A stretch of DNA of 27,539 nt from Anaerolineales bacterium UBA6668 (GCA_002455215.1 DKKK01000065.1:829-28367); one strand, 5' to 3'. Positions 14,593 through 23,884 are shown, numbered from the stretch's first letter. The notes: a model not told the origin generated them from the letters alone. Program-made: numbers and translations.

Positions 14593-16521
14593 CTACGGAG
14601 CGTTTACCCTGCCACGCAGTTCCCAATCTAACACCCACCCATCTTGCCCATCTTGCCATAACAGCCGTTCATTGTGGGTCGGGTCATACATGCCCACCCA
14701 AATTTTGAGTGTATGCGCTTGCACCCCAGCCGGTATCTGAAATTCATGTACATCCAACACCTGCAAGCCGCTCTGCCAGCTTTGGGTAGGCAGTGCGCCG
14801 TTTTGGGGTTCGCCGTCATGTTGAGCCACCACAAAACCATCCGGCGCAACGGCATGGACAAACACACGCCAGTTTTTTCGCGCTTGCCAATCTGCACCCG
14901 CTTGCCAGACCAGACTCACCCGCACCCAATCGCTCCCCACATAGTCAGTATTGGGTTGCCCATTGATGGTTAGGTAAGCGTATTGCAAGCTAGCGCCATT
15001 GGCTAAGGTCGCTTGCGGCTGTAAAAGTTGGTCTATGGTTGCGTTAGGCGCTTGATATTCAATGATGCGAGTTTGGGCAAAGCGTGTCTCTTGGGTGCGA
15101 ATGGCAGATGTATTGAGAAAAGACTCAACCTGTCCATTGGGGTCCCACGCCACATTGCGAAAGGGTAATAGCCAAACGCTGGGGTAGGCTTGCAAAATAC
15201 TGTTTATCTCACTTTGGAGCGTGCCTGACTCAAATGGGAAAGCGCTCGGCAAGAGCAGGCGCTTTACAAACGGCGTTTGACGCAAATAGTACACTTGCAC
15301 CGGGTCAGGGGTGTTAGAGATAAAGGCTGAGCCAGTTTGCTGGTGAGCAATAGCATAGGCAATGGCAGGGCGTACGCCGTTGTTTTTGCCGCTCCCATTG
15401 GCATGATAATGTGCAAATAAACCGGGTAGGTAGGCACTCAACATTGCTACCCCCACTACGCCTGCCAGTAAACGCCCCCAACGCAGTTGCCGATAGAGCC
15501 AGACCCAACCACCCGCCAATAAAATGTACAGGGCAGGAAAGGCAACCATTAGGTAAAAATTATTGAATGTGCCACGGCGCAAGGTGGTTACATAGATGCC
15601 AGCGCTTGCTAAGCCTGCCCACAGCCACAGCACCATCAGCCACGGTGAACGGCGCACTTGCCAAGTTCCAAGCGCCATCAGCACCAGCCAACCTATCACC
15701 AATGCCAAACGGGCGGGATCCTGCACAGCAGGGCTAGCGGCAATTTCTGCCAACATGCCAAAGAGAATGGCGCTGGCGGCATATTGATGGGGGTCGGAGA
15801 GTTGCCCACGCAGGAGGGCAGGCAGGATAAAGACTGCCCAAGCCAACACACTGGCGGCAATTCCCGCACCAGCGGCGAGCCAACGTAGCCACGCTTGACG
15901 AGACGGGCGCACGGCAAGCAGGTATGCTACTTGCGCAACCCAGCCAAAAACCGCGTAGTAGTGGCTGAACATGGCAAAAATGCCACAGCCAATATAGCCC
16001 CAAAATGCCCAGCGCTTACCCGCCAGCAGAAACGGCAGACAAATCAGCCCAGCCAGTGTACTCCCGACTGCCAATGGGTACATGTTGCGCACATCCTGCG
16101 CCAGCCAAATTTGCTGGGGGTGAAGTACCGCCAATACCAGTACCCAACCCGCCAAGCTTCGCCCACCTACTTGTTTGGCAAAACGCCAGAGTAAGGGCAA
16201 GAGCAAGAGACTCAGTAAGACGGATGGAAAACGCAACATCCATTCGCTATCGCCCATCGTCTTAACCCAGGGTTGTAAAAGCCAGTAATGAATGGGCGGT
16301 TGCGGGTCTGCTTCGCGTACAATGGTTTGCAAAATATCCAGTGGGTCGCGCTTATTAGCAGTGTAGTTCCAGCTAAAAGCTTCATCGCCGCGTAGTTCGT
16401 TGGCATCTAGGCGATAAGCCCGCAAAGCAAAGCCCAACCCTACCAGCGCCAGCAATAGCCAATACTCCCAGCGCAAACGCCGTGCGTGTAGGGTGTTGGA
16501 GACTATGGGTAAGGGTGACAT
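14593..16521 (-). CDS. GT-C family membrane glycosyltransferase (ArnT/PMT-like)
   Basis: 642 residues. About eleven transmembrane helices fill residues 20-430. The first loop carries LRGDEAFSW (43-51), where D46/E47 is the acidic pair typical of lipid-phosphate-sugar-dependent GT-C enzymes, and AQDVRNMYPL is the usual second conserved patch. Residues about 480-642 form a soluble beta-rich domain (PDGFVVAQHDGEPQNG, WVGMYDPTHNERLL) of the kind often appended to Chloroflexota GT-C proteins. The expected role is transfer of a sugar from a polyprenyl-phosphate donor to an envelope acceptor outside the membrane; donor and acceptor are unknown. A terminator separates it from the DsbA-like gene upstream. 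Confidence 0.85.
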   Translation of the reverse strand: MSPLPIVSNTLHARRLRWEYWLLLALVGLGFALRAYRLDANELRGDEAFSWNYTANKRDPLDILQTIVREADPQPPIHYWLLQPWVKTMGDSEWMLRFPSVLLSLLLLPLLWRFAKQVGGRSLAGWVLVLAVLHPQQIWLAQDVRNMYPLAVGSTLAGLICLPFLLAGKRWAFWGYIGCGIFAMFSHYYAVFGWVAQVAYLLAVRPSRQAWLRWLAAGAGIAASVLAWAVFILPALLRGQLSDPHQYAASAILFGMLAEIAASPAVQDPARLALVIGWLVLMALGTWQVRRSPWLMVLWLWAGLASAGIYVTTLRRGTFNNFYLMVAFPALYILLAGGWVWLYRQLRWGRLLAGVVGVAMLSAYLPGLFAHYHANGSGKNNGVRPAIAYAIAHQQTGSAFISNTPDPVQVYYLRQTPFVKRLLLPSAFPFESGTLQSEINSILQAYPSVWLLPFRNVAWDPNGQVESFLNTSAIRTQETRFAQTRIIEYQAPNATIDQLLQPQATLANGASLQYAYLTINGQPNTDYVGSDWVRVSLVWQAGADWQARKNWRVFVHAVAPDGFVVAQHDGEPQNGALPTQSWQSGLQVLDVHEFQIPAGVQAHTLKIWVGMYDPTHNERLLWQDGQDGWVLDWELRGRVNAP

Positions 16522-16535
16522 CCTGCGCAGGGAAT

Positions 16536-16579
16536 AAAAAAAGAAAATCGTACTTTGCGCTCGTAAAGTACGATTTTCT
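16536..16579 (-). terminator. Rho-independent terminator of the DsbA-like gene
   Basis: A perfect 15-bp stem, AGAAAATCGTACTTT (16542-16556) with AAAGTACGATTTTCT (16565-16579), around an 8-nt loop. On the minus strand a T-run follows (complement of 16536-16542). It lies 20 bp after the DsbA-like stop and 15 bp before the glycosyltransferase start. Confidence 0.85.
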
Positions 16580-16599
16580 CAGAAAGCAAATTTCACCGT

Positions 16600-17391
16600 C
16601 TATTGTGCGGCATCTAGTGCGGCTTGAATTTCTTGGTCAAACACTTCAAAGGGTTGTGCGCCCACTAAGGATACGCCGTTAATAAAGAAGTGTGGTGTGC
16701 TGTTCACCCCGGCTTTGCGTGCATCGTTAAAGTCTTTGCGGACTTCATCTAAGGTTTCTTGGTTATTGTTGCAACTGTCAAAGCTGGCTTGGTCAACACC
16801 GTTTGAAACAGCCAGTGAGCGATATAACTCTTGCCCTAACTGCGCTTGGTTATTAAAAAGGGCTGTGGAAAATGGGAAGTAGGCGGTAGGGTTGATTTTG
16901 TACACGCATTCGGCGGCAATAGCACCGGGCAAGGCTTCCGGGTGAATGCTGGTGAGTGGGAAGTCGCGGGCGACAAAGCGCACTTGGTCGCCATACTTCT
17001 CCATAATTTGTGGTAGGGTCTCGGTGCGAAAACGGTAGCAGTATGGGCATTGCACATCGGCAAATTCGATGATGGTGACTTTGGCAGATTCGGAACCCAG
17101 CCACGGGTCATCGTCCGCTGTGACAGCCGGTGAGCCACCTTCGATAGATGCGACTTGTGTAGCCACTGCCACCAGCAAATCCGAATCGGCACTCGAAGCG
17201 GCACGCCCACCAGATAGTCCCCATATTAAATAGCCAGCCCCCAAGCCTAAGGCAAACAACAATGGGGCAATCAACCACGGTGCTAACTGGCTCCAGCGAA
17301 ATTCAATCACTTCTTCTTGGGTACGGTAGCGATTGCGAGCGGGTTCGAATGTTTCTTCAGAATTGGATGGAGTATCTTGTTGAGTTGACAT
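16600..17391 (-). CDS. Membrane-anchored DsbA/BdbD-type thiol-disulfide protein
   Basis: 263 residues: a polar N-terminus, one transmembrane anchor (about 36-59), then a thioredoxin_4 domain. The active site is C115-P-Y-C118 (DVQCPYCYRF), and the cis-proline loop is STPHFFINGV near 233. The domain lies outside the membrane, where it would oxidise or isomerise cysteines in exported proteins, for example the di-haem cytochrome c apoprotein, though that link is only inferred. CPYC resembles BdbD/DsbA-like oxidases. There is no DsbB/VKOR gene adjacent. The gene is followed by a strong terminator and preceded by DUF423 at 50 bp. Confidence 0.88.
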   Translation of the reverse strand: MSTQQDTPSNSEETFEPARNRYRTQEEVIEFRWSQLAPWLIAPLLFALGLGAGYLIWGLSGGRAASSADSDLLVAVATQVASIEGGSPAVTADDDPWLGSESAKVTIIEFADVQCPYCYRFRTETLPQIMEKYGDQVRFVARDFPLTSIHPEALPGAIAAECVYKINPTAYFPFSTALFNNQAQLGQELYRSLAVSNGVDQASFDSCNNNQETLDEVRKDFNDARKAGVNSTPHFFINGVSLVGAQPFEVFDQEIQAALDAAQ

Positions 17392-17440
17392 GAGATTAAT
17401 AAAGATGGTTAAAAGCGAACATTGAGAAAGCAGGCAATTG

Positions 17441-17818
17441 TCATCCCTTCAAACTAGCCCACGCCACACTGACCCAGCCCAGGATAAAACACACGCCACC
17501 CAATGGCGTAATAGCCCCCAACCAGCGTGCGCCCCCCGCACTGACCACATACAAACTGCCGCTAAACAGTACAATTCCCAGGCTCCAGCCCCAGCCAGCC
17601 CAGGTGAGCGCCGACATTTCAGGAAAAACTTTCACTGCCAATGCCAAAAACAGCAATGCCAGAGCATGGTACATTTGGTAACGCACTGCCGTTTGGAATG
17701 TTTCGAGCTGTTGGGCAGATAAAACGCTTTTGAGCCCGTGTGCGCCAAATGCACCCAGCGCCACAGCCAAACCGCCAAAAATAGCGGCTAAAAGGAGCAA
17801 AGTTCGTGGGTTATTCAT
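17441..17818 (-). CDS. DUF423 small membrane protein (YgdD/YwdK family)
   Basis: 125 residues with four hydrophobic helices. The N-terminal signature (about 14-28: GGLAVALGAFGAHGL) and the YQMYHALALL segment are hallmarks of DUF423. The family is widespread and its function is not established. It sits between ribF and the DsbA-like gene on the same strand, with copy G of the dispersed element in the gap upstream. Confidence 0.9.
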   Translation of the reverse strand: MNNPRTLLLLAAIFGGLAVALGAFGAHGLKSVLSAQQLETFQTAVRYQMYHALALLFLALAVKVFPEMSALTWAGWGWSLGIVLFSGSLYVVSAGGARWLGAITPLGGVCFILGWVSVAWASLKG

Positions 17819-17891
17819 AGGATTGAGAATACTTTTTTGTTCGATAACGAACTACGACGAAGGTCAGCAAAGTTCCGAATTGCCAACTCGC

Positions 17892-17958
17892 TATTCGGCA
17901 CGCGTGAAAATTGTGCATTTTTCTGGAAAAAAAGCGCAAATCTGCCCGGCGCCAAATA
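17892..17958 (+). repeat. Dispersed palindromic element, copy G
   Basis: 67 bp. The left end TATTCGGCACGCGTGAAAA matches copy F's TATTCGACACGGATGAAAA. The middle has TTGTGC, a T-run, then an A-run and GCGCAAATC, matching AAACGCAAATCGG in copy F. The right end GGCGCCAAATA is degenerate. The central CTTAAG is lost (TTCTGGAAA). It lies 4 bp past the ribF stop codon. Confidence 0.65.
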
Positions 17959-17962
17959 CAGC

Positions 17963-18895
17963 TTAATTTTCGCACAAAAGACGGACTCTTGCCACATCTT
18001 GCTCAATTTGGGCAATCAGAGCAGGTAATCCATTAAATTTTTGTTCCGGGCGCAAAAATGCTTCAAACTGTATGCAAAATTCCTGCCCATACAAATCGCC
18101 GCTAAAGTCGAGCAGGTGTGCTTCGACACTTAAGCCCAGTTCGCGATTCAGCGTAGGGCGCAAACCGATATTCACAGCCGCCAGATAGCTCATTGCATTT
18201 GCCAGTACCACCCGGCAAGCATACACGCCATTGGCAGGGAGTAATTGTTCGGGCGAAAGTTGGACGTTGGCGGTGGGAAAGCCCAACTGTCGCCCCAATT
18301 GTTGCCCGCGTACCACCACCCCGCACACGGCAAAGCGCCGTCCGAGCGCCTGCCCGGCAATCTCCACTTTTCCGGCATGTAGCCACTGGCGAATGCGGGT
18401 GCTAGAAAGGACGGCATTTTCCCAATAGAAGGGTTCAGTCACTTGCAGTTGGTAACCATATTGTGGGGCATGTTGCGCCAGCCAAGTGGTGTCACCTTCG
18501 CGCCGATAGCCCAATGCAAAATCCTGTCCGCACCACAATTGGCGAAAATGTAACTGCTCTTGCAAAAGTGCAATAAACGCATCCGCAGAGCGCAGTGAGA
18601 TTTCGCGGTCAAATGGTTGAGTAATCACCACATCTACACCAAACTGTAGGAGCTGTTGGGCACGGGCATAGGGCAAGGTCAGGCACGAATTTTGCGGACG
18701 CTTGCCCAGCAACACCGCTGGGTGCGGGTGAAAGGTGAGTGCTACTGCCCGTAGCCCCGCAGTGCCAGCTTGTGCCACCATGCGGGAAATCACCGCCTGA
18801 TGCCCACGATGCACCCCATCAAACGAACCAATTGCCAGCAAGCAGTCTGCTCCGGCAGGGTAGTCATTTAGGGCGTGAATATGTTGCGCGGACAT
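17963..18895 (-). CDS. ribF: Bifunctional riboflavin kinase / FAD synthetase
   Basis: 310 residues, the usual length. The N-terminal nucleotidyltransferase has GSFDGVHRGH (23-32) and STRIRQWLHAGKVE, and the C-terminal kinase has GRQLGFPTANVQL with ANGVYACRV. It makes FMN from riboflavin and then FAD, so it supplies the FAD monooxygenase encoded in the window among others. The start codon lies 14 bp after the truB stop, so the two are an operon, a widespread pairing (truB-ribF). Confidence 0.95.
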   Translation of the reverse strand: MSAQHIHALNDYPAGADCLLAIGSFDGVHRGHQAVISRMVAQAGTAGLRAVALTFHPHPAVLLGKRPQNSCLTLPYARAQQLLQFGVDVVITQPFDREISLRSADAFIALLQEQLHFRQLWCGQDFALGYRREGDTTWLAQHAPQYGYQLQVTEPFYWENAVLSSTRIRQWLHAGKVEIAGQALGRRFAVCGVVVRGQQLGRQLGFPTANVQLSPEQLLPANGVYACRVVLANAMSYLAAVNIGLRPTLNRELGLSVEAHLLDFSGDLYGQEFCIQFEAFLRPEQKFNGLPALIAQIEQDVARVRLLCEN

Positions 18896-18909
18896 ACAGA
18901 TTGCGACAG

Positions 18910-19788
18910 CTAACTGACCAGCACTTTTTGCGGTTGCAAAGTGCGCAGGTTGGAATCTGCCCGTCCTATGGCAAAAAAAGCGCCTTCAGCCGTGTATAAA
19001 CGCACTTCCCCGTGCAAGTTGCCAGCATGGAGCGCGACTACCCCTCCATTGCACAGCCGCCGGTACTCCCACTCGTTTACATAAACAGCGGGCAAGTGAG
19101 AAACCGCCCGGTCGGCGGGTAGTAACCAATGCGATAGTGTGGCGGCTTGACTGGCTTGTTGATACGCGCTAGGGGTGTGAGCTTGTTCAAGCGAAAATTC
19201 GCCAATGTGGGTACGTTGCAGTGCGGCAAGGTGCGCCGGACAGTCAACTTTCTGCCCTAAGTCGTGCGCGAGTGAGCGGATGTATGTGCCCGCGCCACAA
19301 TGCACCGCCAAATGCAGGTCGGGCGCTTGCCACGCCAGCACTTCCAAGCCGAAAATGGTGACGGTGCGTGCCGGAATTTCCAACATTTCACCACGGCGAG
19401 CGGCTTTGTAAAGCGGTTGCCCGTCTTTTTTAATGGCGGAAAAAGCGGGTGGCACTTGTTGGATTGCGCCCTGAAAGTGGGGCAATGCCGCTTGGATGGA
19501 CTCTAGGCTAGGCAGTTGCGTGCTGGTGGCAGTCGGACGCCCTTCGGCATCGTAAGTGTCGGTTGCTTGTCCAAAGCGAATTTGTGCAAGATAGCGCTTG
19601 TCATGCCCAAGCAAATACTCGCTCAAGCGAGTCGCCCAGCCCACACACAGAATCACCAACCCACTTGCGAGTGGGTCTAGTGTGCCGGTATGCCCGATTT
19701 GGCGCGCTTGACACCAACGGCGAGCTTGGTTGACCAAGTCGTGCGATGTAGGTCCCACCGGCTTATCAATGAGTAAAAGACCGTTCAT
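18910..19788 (-). CDS. truB: tRNA pseudouridine(55) synthase
   Basis: 292 residues. TruB makes pseudouridine 55 in the T-loop of tRNA. MNGLLLIDKPVGPTSHDLV is the typical start, and the catalytic motif GHTGTLDPLASGLV places the nucleophile at D38. The GAGTYIRSLAHDLG segment (about 165-178) is also conserved. It is transcribed with ribF downstream. Confidence 0.95.
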   Translation of the reverse strand: MNGLLLIDKPVGPTSHDLVNQARRWCQARQIGHTGTLDPLASGLVILCVGWATRLSEYLLGHDKRYLAQIRFGQATDTYDAEGRPTATSTQLPSLESIQAALPHFQGAIQQVPPAFSAIKKDGQPLYKAARRGEMLEIPARTVTIFGLEVLAWQAPDLHLAVHCGAGTYIRSLAHDLGQKVDCPAHLAALQRTHIGEFSLEQAHTPSAYQQASQAATLSHWLLPADRAVSHLPAVYVNEWEYRRLCNGGVVALHAGNLHGEVRLYTAEGAFFAIGRADSNLRTLQPQKVLVS

Positions 19789-19821
19789 GGGGCAAAATAG
19801 AGAGCAATAATCGCTAATGAT

Positions 19822-19861
19822 AGATTCGACACAGATGCCGGATAGTACCCATAGCGAATAG
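19822..19861. repeat. Dispersed palindromic element, partial copy H
   Basis: AGATTCGACACAGATG (19822-19837) matches the left end of copy F (TATTCGACACGGATG) at most positions. A GCGAATAG follows at 19854-19861. The inner hairpin is absent, so this is a remnant at best. It lies between the PH/DUF1648 gene and truB. Confidence 0.35.
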
Positions 19862-19869
19862 CGAAAAAA

Positions 19870-20784
19870 TTAAGCGCCAGCCACATTTAAAATATACAAT
19901 GCCCCCGCCCACAGCAGGGCTTGCACCAACAAATTGCCAAACCATAAGACGTAAGACAAAACGCGTTGGTTGGGACGACTATGTAGCGCAATGCCGAGCG
20001 CGGTATTGGCAAGCCAAGTCACCAAGCCTATCACCGGCAAAATCAGCAAACCAGCTGGCGTGCCCATGCGGTCTGGGTCACCCAATTGATTAAAGTGAAG
20101 TGGGATGCTAGCAGGTAAGCGCGATAGATTAAACGCGATCAACCCAAAGAATAACAATAAGGGAAAAAATGTACCCGGCAATAACACTTGCGCCCAACGG
20201 TCACGCCAAAAGGGCAAGCGTTGCAACAATGGCATGGTTTGCGACAGTTCCGGCTGTTCGCTAACTGCGACTTCTTGCTCGCGGGCAGTGGCGTAGGCAT
20301 CTAAGAAGGCGCGTGTATCGGCGGGGGAAATGGCATAGGTGCGCTTGTCTGTCAGGACAAACAATTGCTCACGTTGCAGGGTGGTGGCGTAAAAATTGAT
20401 ACGTCCAAACGATGGATGGGTGGTACTGCCCACCATCAAACCGGGCCACCACACACCACGCGGAAACACATTGGTGTCGAGCGCACTACCGGGCATGACT
20501 CGTTCAATACGGTGCATCGGAATATTGTGTTTATCTGTTCCCCATTGAATTTGAATCCCGCTGGGGCTGACCTGATAGCTTGCGCCACGCAAACCATACA
20601 AGCGCAGTCCCAGCAAGACGGCTACCGGTGATAGTAGCAGGAAGACAAACAACCAAATGACGGTGCGAAACGAGAAAGGCGCAAGAAACACCAATGCAAA
20701 GAGCAATACCAATGCCAAAATGACAACGCCCAAAGCAATGCCACCAATGGTGTTTCCTAATTTTTTGTTGGGTTCAAAAATCAT
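19870..20784 (-). CDS. Membrane protein with PH-like and DUF1648 domains
   Basis: 304 residues from the ATG at 20782-20784, which overlaps the ilvE stop (ATGA on the minus strand). A longer in-frame start at 20832 would run into ilvE and is not needed. Helices: about 13-36, 40-60, 204-222, 244-266, 276-299. Between helices 2 and 3 is a bacterial PH-like domain (about 66-165: SPSGIQIQWGTDKHNIPMHR). The C-terminal unit has ASIPLHFNQLGDPDRMG (225-241), the DUF1648 signature. The function of DUF1648 proteins is not known. Coupling to ilvE may be mere operon packing. Confidence 0.8.
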   Translation of the reverse strand: MIFEPNKKLGNTIGGIALGVVILALVLLFALVFLAPFSFRTVIWLFVFLLLSPVAVLLGLRLYGLRGASYQVSPSGIQIQWGTDKHNIPMHRIERVMPGSALDTNVFPRGVWWPGLMVGSTTHPSFGRINFYATTLQREQLFVLTDKRTYAISPADTRAFLDAYATAREQEVAVSEQPELSQTMPLLQRLPFWRDRWAQVLLPGTFFPLLLFFGLIAFNLSRLPASIPLHFNQLGDPDRMGTPAGLLILPVIGLVTWLANTALGIALHSRPNQRVLSYVLWFGNLLVQALLWAGALYILNVAGA

Positions 20785-21704
20785 TCGTACACAGGGTAGC
20801 ACCAATCGCGGTATTGGGCTACTTTGCCACACACAACGTTTTCATACAGTTCGCGCAATTGACTGGCGACATTGCCGGGTTTGCCGGTTCCCACCTTGCG
20901 ATGGTCAATGCGTGTGACAATGCCAATGCCAGTGCCACTACCACACGTAAACACTTCATCGGCAAGGAAAATTTCGGTGCGGTCAATCGTGCGTTCAACC
21001 ACTGGCAAACCAAACTGCTCTTTCAAAAGCTGGATCACCGTGCGGCGCGTGATACCTTCCAAGATATTTTGGGTAATCTCGGTCGTAACCACAACCCCAT
21101 CGCGTACCATGAAGAAATTCATAGCGCTACCTTCCGAAAGGTGTCCGTCTTCTGCTAGCACCAAAGCGTCATCAAAACCAGCTAACACGGCATCCGTCTT
21201 AATCAAAGCTGAATTGACGTATGCCCCGGCGATTTTGCCACGAGCAGGGATCATGTTGTCATCAATACGCCGCCAACTGGAAAACGTCAGGTGCATATCG
21301 GTGACATTCGATAGATATTCGCCCCACGGAATGCTCATAATTGCTACAGAAGCCTTTAGCCCGTGTAGCTTTACCCCAAGTTTTTCATCGCTCAAAAAAA
21401 TGAGCGGGCGAATGTAGCAATTCTCACGATAATTTTCCTTACGCAAAATTTCACGCATGCCAAGCACTAAATCATCGGGGCTGTAGGGAAATTCCATGCG
21501 CAGGAGAGTGGCAGATTGCAACACACGGCGATAGTGGTCACGTGGGCGGAAGATGAATAATTGTTGCTCATCTGCATTCCAATAGCCACGAATACCGCCA
21601 AAGGCGGCAGTGCCATAGTGCAAAGAGTTGGTCATTAAACCGATACGGGTGTCGTTATACGGCTTAATTTCACCATCTAAATAGACAAAATTGGGTAAGG
21701 ACAT
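20781..21704 (-). CDS. ilvE: Branched-chain amino acid aminotransferase
   Basis: 307 residues, fold type IV PLP enzyme. It reversibly transfers the amino group between glutamate and the 2-oxo acids of Leu, Ile and Val. MSLPNFVYLDGEI and LHYGTAAFGGIRGYW are typical. The Schiff-base lysine is K157 (RGKIAGAYVNS), and LSEGSAMNFFMV is the conserved C-terminal cofactor-binding region that follows it. The last four bases overlap the PH/DUF1648 start (ATGA). A TATAAT (21792-21797, minus strand) lies about 90 bp upstream. The nearest -35 is poor. Confidence 0.95.
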   Translation of the reverse strand: MSLPNFVYLDGEIKPYNDTRIGLMTNSLHYGTAAFGGIRGYWNADEQQLFIFRPRDHYRRVLQSATLLRMEFPYSPDDLVLGMREILRKENYRENCYIRPLIFLSDEKLGVKLHGLKASVAIMSIPWGEYLSNVTDMHLTFSSWRRIDDNMIPARGKIAGAYVNSALIKTDAVLAGFDDALVLAEDGHLSEGSAMNFFMVRDGVVVTTEITQNILEGITRRTVIQLLKEQFGLPVVERTIDRTEIFLADEVFTCGSGTGIGIVTRIDHRKVGTGKPGNVASQLRELYENVVCGKVAQYRDWCYPVYE

Positions 21705-21791
21705 GGTAAAACTTCCTTCGGGAATAATCAGAATAAATTTGCAAAGCTGGTGGGAGACAATTCACCCAGCCACCTAGCGACAAGATACCCG

Positions 21792-21797
21792 ATTATA
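21792..21797 (-). promoter_or_regulatory. Candidate -10 box of ilvE
   Basis: A perfect TATAAT on the minus strand, giving an 80-90 nt leader. The -35 region is not recognisable. The leader (21705-21785) can form a short GCTGG/CCAGC helix (21746-21770). A leader peptide or T-box was looked for and not found. Confidence 0.35.
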
Positions 21798-21923
21798 AAA
21801 CGAAATGGAAAATTTGGCATTGCTTTTTAACACTTTTCTATGCTTTAATTGTGAACACTTCGTATCCAACTTTCGTGCGCCTGAAAGTTTTCCCAGACAT
21901 ACCGAAAATACCGGAGTCCATGC

Positions 21924-21943
21924 TCGACACGTGTGCTGAATAT
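21924..21943. repeat. Dispersed palindromic element, partial copy I
   Basis: TCGACACGTGTGCTGAATAT (21924-21943) contains the CACGTG core and the GAATAT end of the family, followed by CTACGCAAAAATA, which may be the remains of the A-run arm. It lies between the divergent ilvE and GNAT genes, 40 bp before the GNAT ATG. Confidence 0.45.
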
Positions 21944-21981
21944 AACTCCCCTACGCAAAAATATCCTGAAATTTTGAGAAT

Positions 21982-22893
21982 ATGGCAATCGAGAACACCT
22001 TCCTAACTGCCACAACAGAATGTTTGCCGCTAGCTCACTTTATCTTGGCGAACAACCAGCCGGAAACACGCTCTTGCTTACAAATCCAAACCGCTCCGCA
22101 AGCCAATGGATTAGCCGCTGAAATGGCAGAATTGCTAAAAAAAGATGAACTGCTCTTTGTGCTGGCAAGGGAAAATAGCCAGTTGCTGGGCTGTTTGGGC
22201 TGTGAATTTGACCGCGACAGTGCGCGGGGGTGGTTGCGGGGTCCGCTATTGACTGGTGGGGCGGATTTTTCATTGGCAGAAACCCTACTTCAGCAAGTGC
22301 TACTCCACCTACCCAGCGAAATTCAGCGAGTGGATGCGTTCATTCATAGCGCCAACCCAGTGACCCAAGCTTTTTATCGTCAGCAGGGCTTTCAACGCAT
22401 TCGGGCGGTGTATGTGTATCAGGCTAGCAAGGCAAACCCTATGCCCCCCAGCGCCATAAGTCCTTGTATCACCCTACAGCCACAGTCACAGCCCGACCTA
22501 GCCGAACAGTTTTGCCAACTGCACGACCAAATTTTTCCACAAGTATACATTTCCGGGCACGCGATTTTGACGCAATTAGACGACACCCACCGCATTGAGT
22601 TGGCACTCCAAACCGGACAAGTGGTAGGCTATTGCTACCACACTGCCGATTTTAACGCGCAAGAAGGTTATATCGAGTATTTGGGAGTGGCACCTGCCGC
22701 ACGCGGGCAAGGCTGGGGGCAAAAACTACTGAGTAGCGCTTTGAATTTGCATTTCAATCACTTTGGCTTAGAACAAACCAGCCTGACCGTAGACGAAGAA
22801 AACAGCAATGCACAAAGTTTGTACGAGCGGGTAGGCTTTCGCCTGGAGACTAGCGGGGTGAACTGGCGAAAAGAGTTGGGTGAGCCTGCCTAG
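21982..22893 (+). CDS. Tandem GNAT-domain acetyltransferase
   Basis: 303 residues made of two GNAT units. Each ends in the same pattern: NPVTQAFYRQQGF (125-137) and NSNAQSLYERVGF (274-286). The second unit has an intact acetyl-CoA site, YLGVAPAARGQGWGQKLL (233-250), with R241-G246 as the pyrophosphate-binding loop. The first (about 10-150) lacks a clear RxxGxG and is probably structural. The layout resembles mycothiol synthase-type tandem GNATs, but the substrate is unknown and Chloroflexota are not known to make mycothiol. The stop codon lies inside a terminator hairpin. Confidence 0.85.
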   Translation: MAIENTFLTATTECLPLAHFILANNQPETRSCLQIQTAPQANGLAAEMAELLKKDELLFVLARENSQLLGCLGCEFDRDSARGWLRGPLLTGGADFSLAETLLQQVLLHLPSEIQRVDAFIHSANPVTQAFYRQQGFQRIRAVYVYQASKANPMPPSAISPCITLQPQSQPDLAEQFCQLHDQIFPQVYISGHAILTQLDDTHRIELALQTGQVVGYCYHTADFNAQEGYIEYLGVAPAARGQGWGQKLLSSALNLHFNHFGLEQTSLTVDEENSNAQSLYERVGFRLETSGVNWRKELGEPA

Positions 22894-22915
22894 CGCATAC
22901 TCACCCAACTTTTTG
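22874..22915 (+). terminator. Rho-independent terminator of the GNAT gene
   Basis: AGTTGGGTGAG (22874-22884) pairs perfectly with CTCACCCAACT (22900-22910) and is followed by TTTT. The loop contains the stop codon TAG (22891-22893), so the hairpin overlaps the end of the coding region. Confidence 0.8.
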
Positions 22916-22951
22916 TCTATTTTTAACCGAATGCCGGGCGACCCGCGCAAA

Positions 22952-23884
22952 TTAGCTAATCAAAGTGCTGATATGTTCGGGAGCATCCACCACAATGCCA
23001 TTAGCAGAGCGCTCAATGCGGCGCACCAAACTCTTGAGCACGTCTTTACTGCCAAATTCGATGAAAGTGGTGACGCCTTGTGCGAGTAGGTATTGCACTG
23101 TTTCTGTCCAACGCACCGGGGAGGTGAGTTGGGAAGTCAGTTCGGTGCGGATGGCGGGTACATCGGCTAAGGGGAGTGCGGTGGCGTTGGCAATGACCGG
23201 CGCTTGTGGCAGTTGCACTTGCAATTGGGCTACAAAATCGCTATATTCCGCAGAGACACTGCGCATGAGCGGCGAGTGGGCGGCGATGCTAACGGGCAAA
23301 CGCACCACTTTTTTGGCTTTGGCGGCGGTTGCAAGCTCCATCGCCCGTATCAATGCGCCTTCATGCCCGGAAATGACCACCTGACCAGGGCAGTTGTCAT
23401 TGGCTAGCTGTACTTGCTCGCCGGTTTCTTGGCTGGCTTGGGCACACAGTTCATGCACCTGTTCTGCGCTGAGCGCCAACAAAGCCGCCATGCCACCGGG
23501 TTGGCGTTCCCCTGCCAACTTCATCAGTCGTCCACGTTCACGCACTAAACGCAAGCCATCTGCAAAGGAAAGTGCGCCTGCCGTAGCAAGTGCCGTAATT
23601 TCACCGAGCGAGTGCCCGGCTACAAAAGTAGGTTTTTCGCTGTAGCCTGCCGCTTGTAGTGCCGTCAGTGCCGCCAAACCAGCCACATAGAGCGCCGGTT
23701 GCGTATTGTAGGTGTCATTAAGCGCTTCTTCCGTGCCGTTCCAACACAAATCGCTCAAAGAAAAGCCTAGCAATTCATCTGCTTTTTGCCAGAGCGCCAT
23801 CGCGGCTGGGTGGGCATTGGCGAGTGCCTGCCCCATGCCAACAGCTTGTGAACCTTGTCCGGGAAAGAGAAATGCAAGTGTCAT
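22952..23884 (-). CDS. fabD: Malonyl-CoA:ACP transacylase
   Basis: 310 residues. FabD loads malonyl groups from CoA onto acyl carrier protein for fatty acid synthesis. FLFPGQGSQAVGMG (5-18) is the N-terminal oxyanion/glycine segment. The nucleophile is S92 in GHSLGEITAL, with R117 (RERGR) for the carboxylate and H203 in AAHSPLM. Those positions equal the E. coli numbering closely. The gene lies downstream of rpmF, as in the widespread rpmF-plsX-fab cluster, but plsX, fabH, fabG and acpP are absent here. Copy J of the dispersed element sits in the gap. Confidence 0.95.
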   Translation of the reverse strand: MTLAFLFPGQGSQAVGMGQALANAHPAAMALWQKADELLGFSLSDLCWNGTEEALNDTYNTQPALYVAGLAALTALQAAGYSEKPTFVAGHSLGEITALATAGALSFADGLRLVRERGRLMKLAGERQPGGMAALLALSAEQVHELCAQASQETGEQVQLANDNCPGQVVISGHEGALIRAMELATAAKAKKVVRLPVSIAAHSPLMRSVSAEYSDFVAQLQVQLPQAPVIANATALPLADVPAIRTELTSQLTSPVRWTETVQYLLAQGVTTFIEFGSKDVLKSLVRRIERSANGIVVDAPEHISTLIS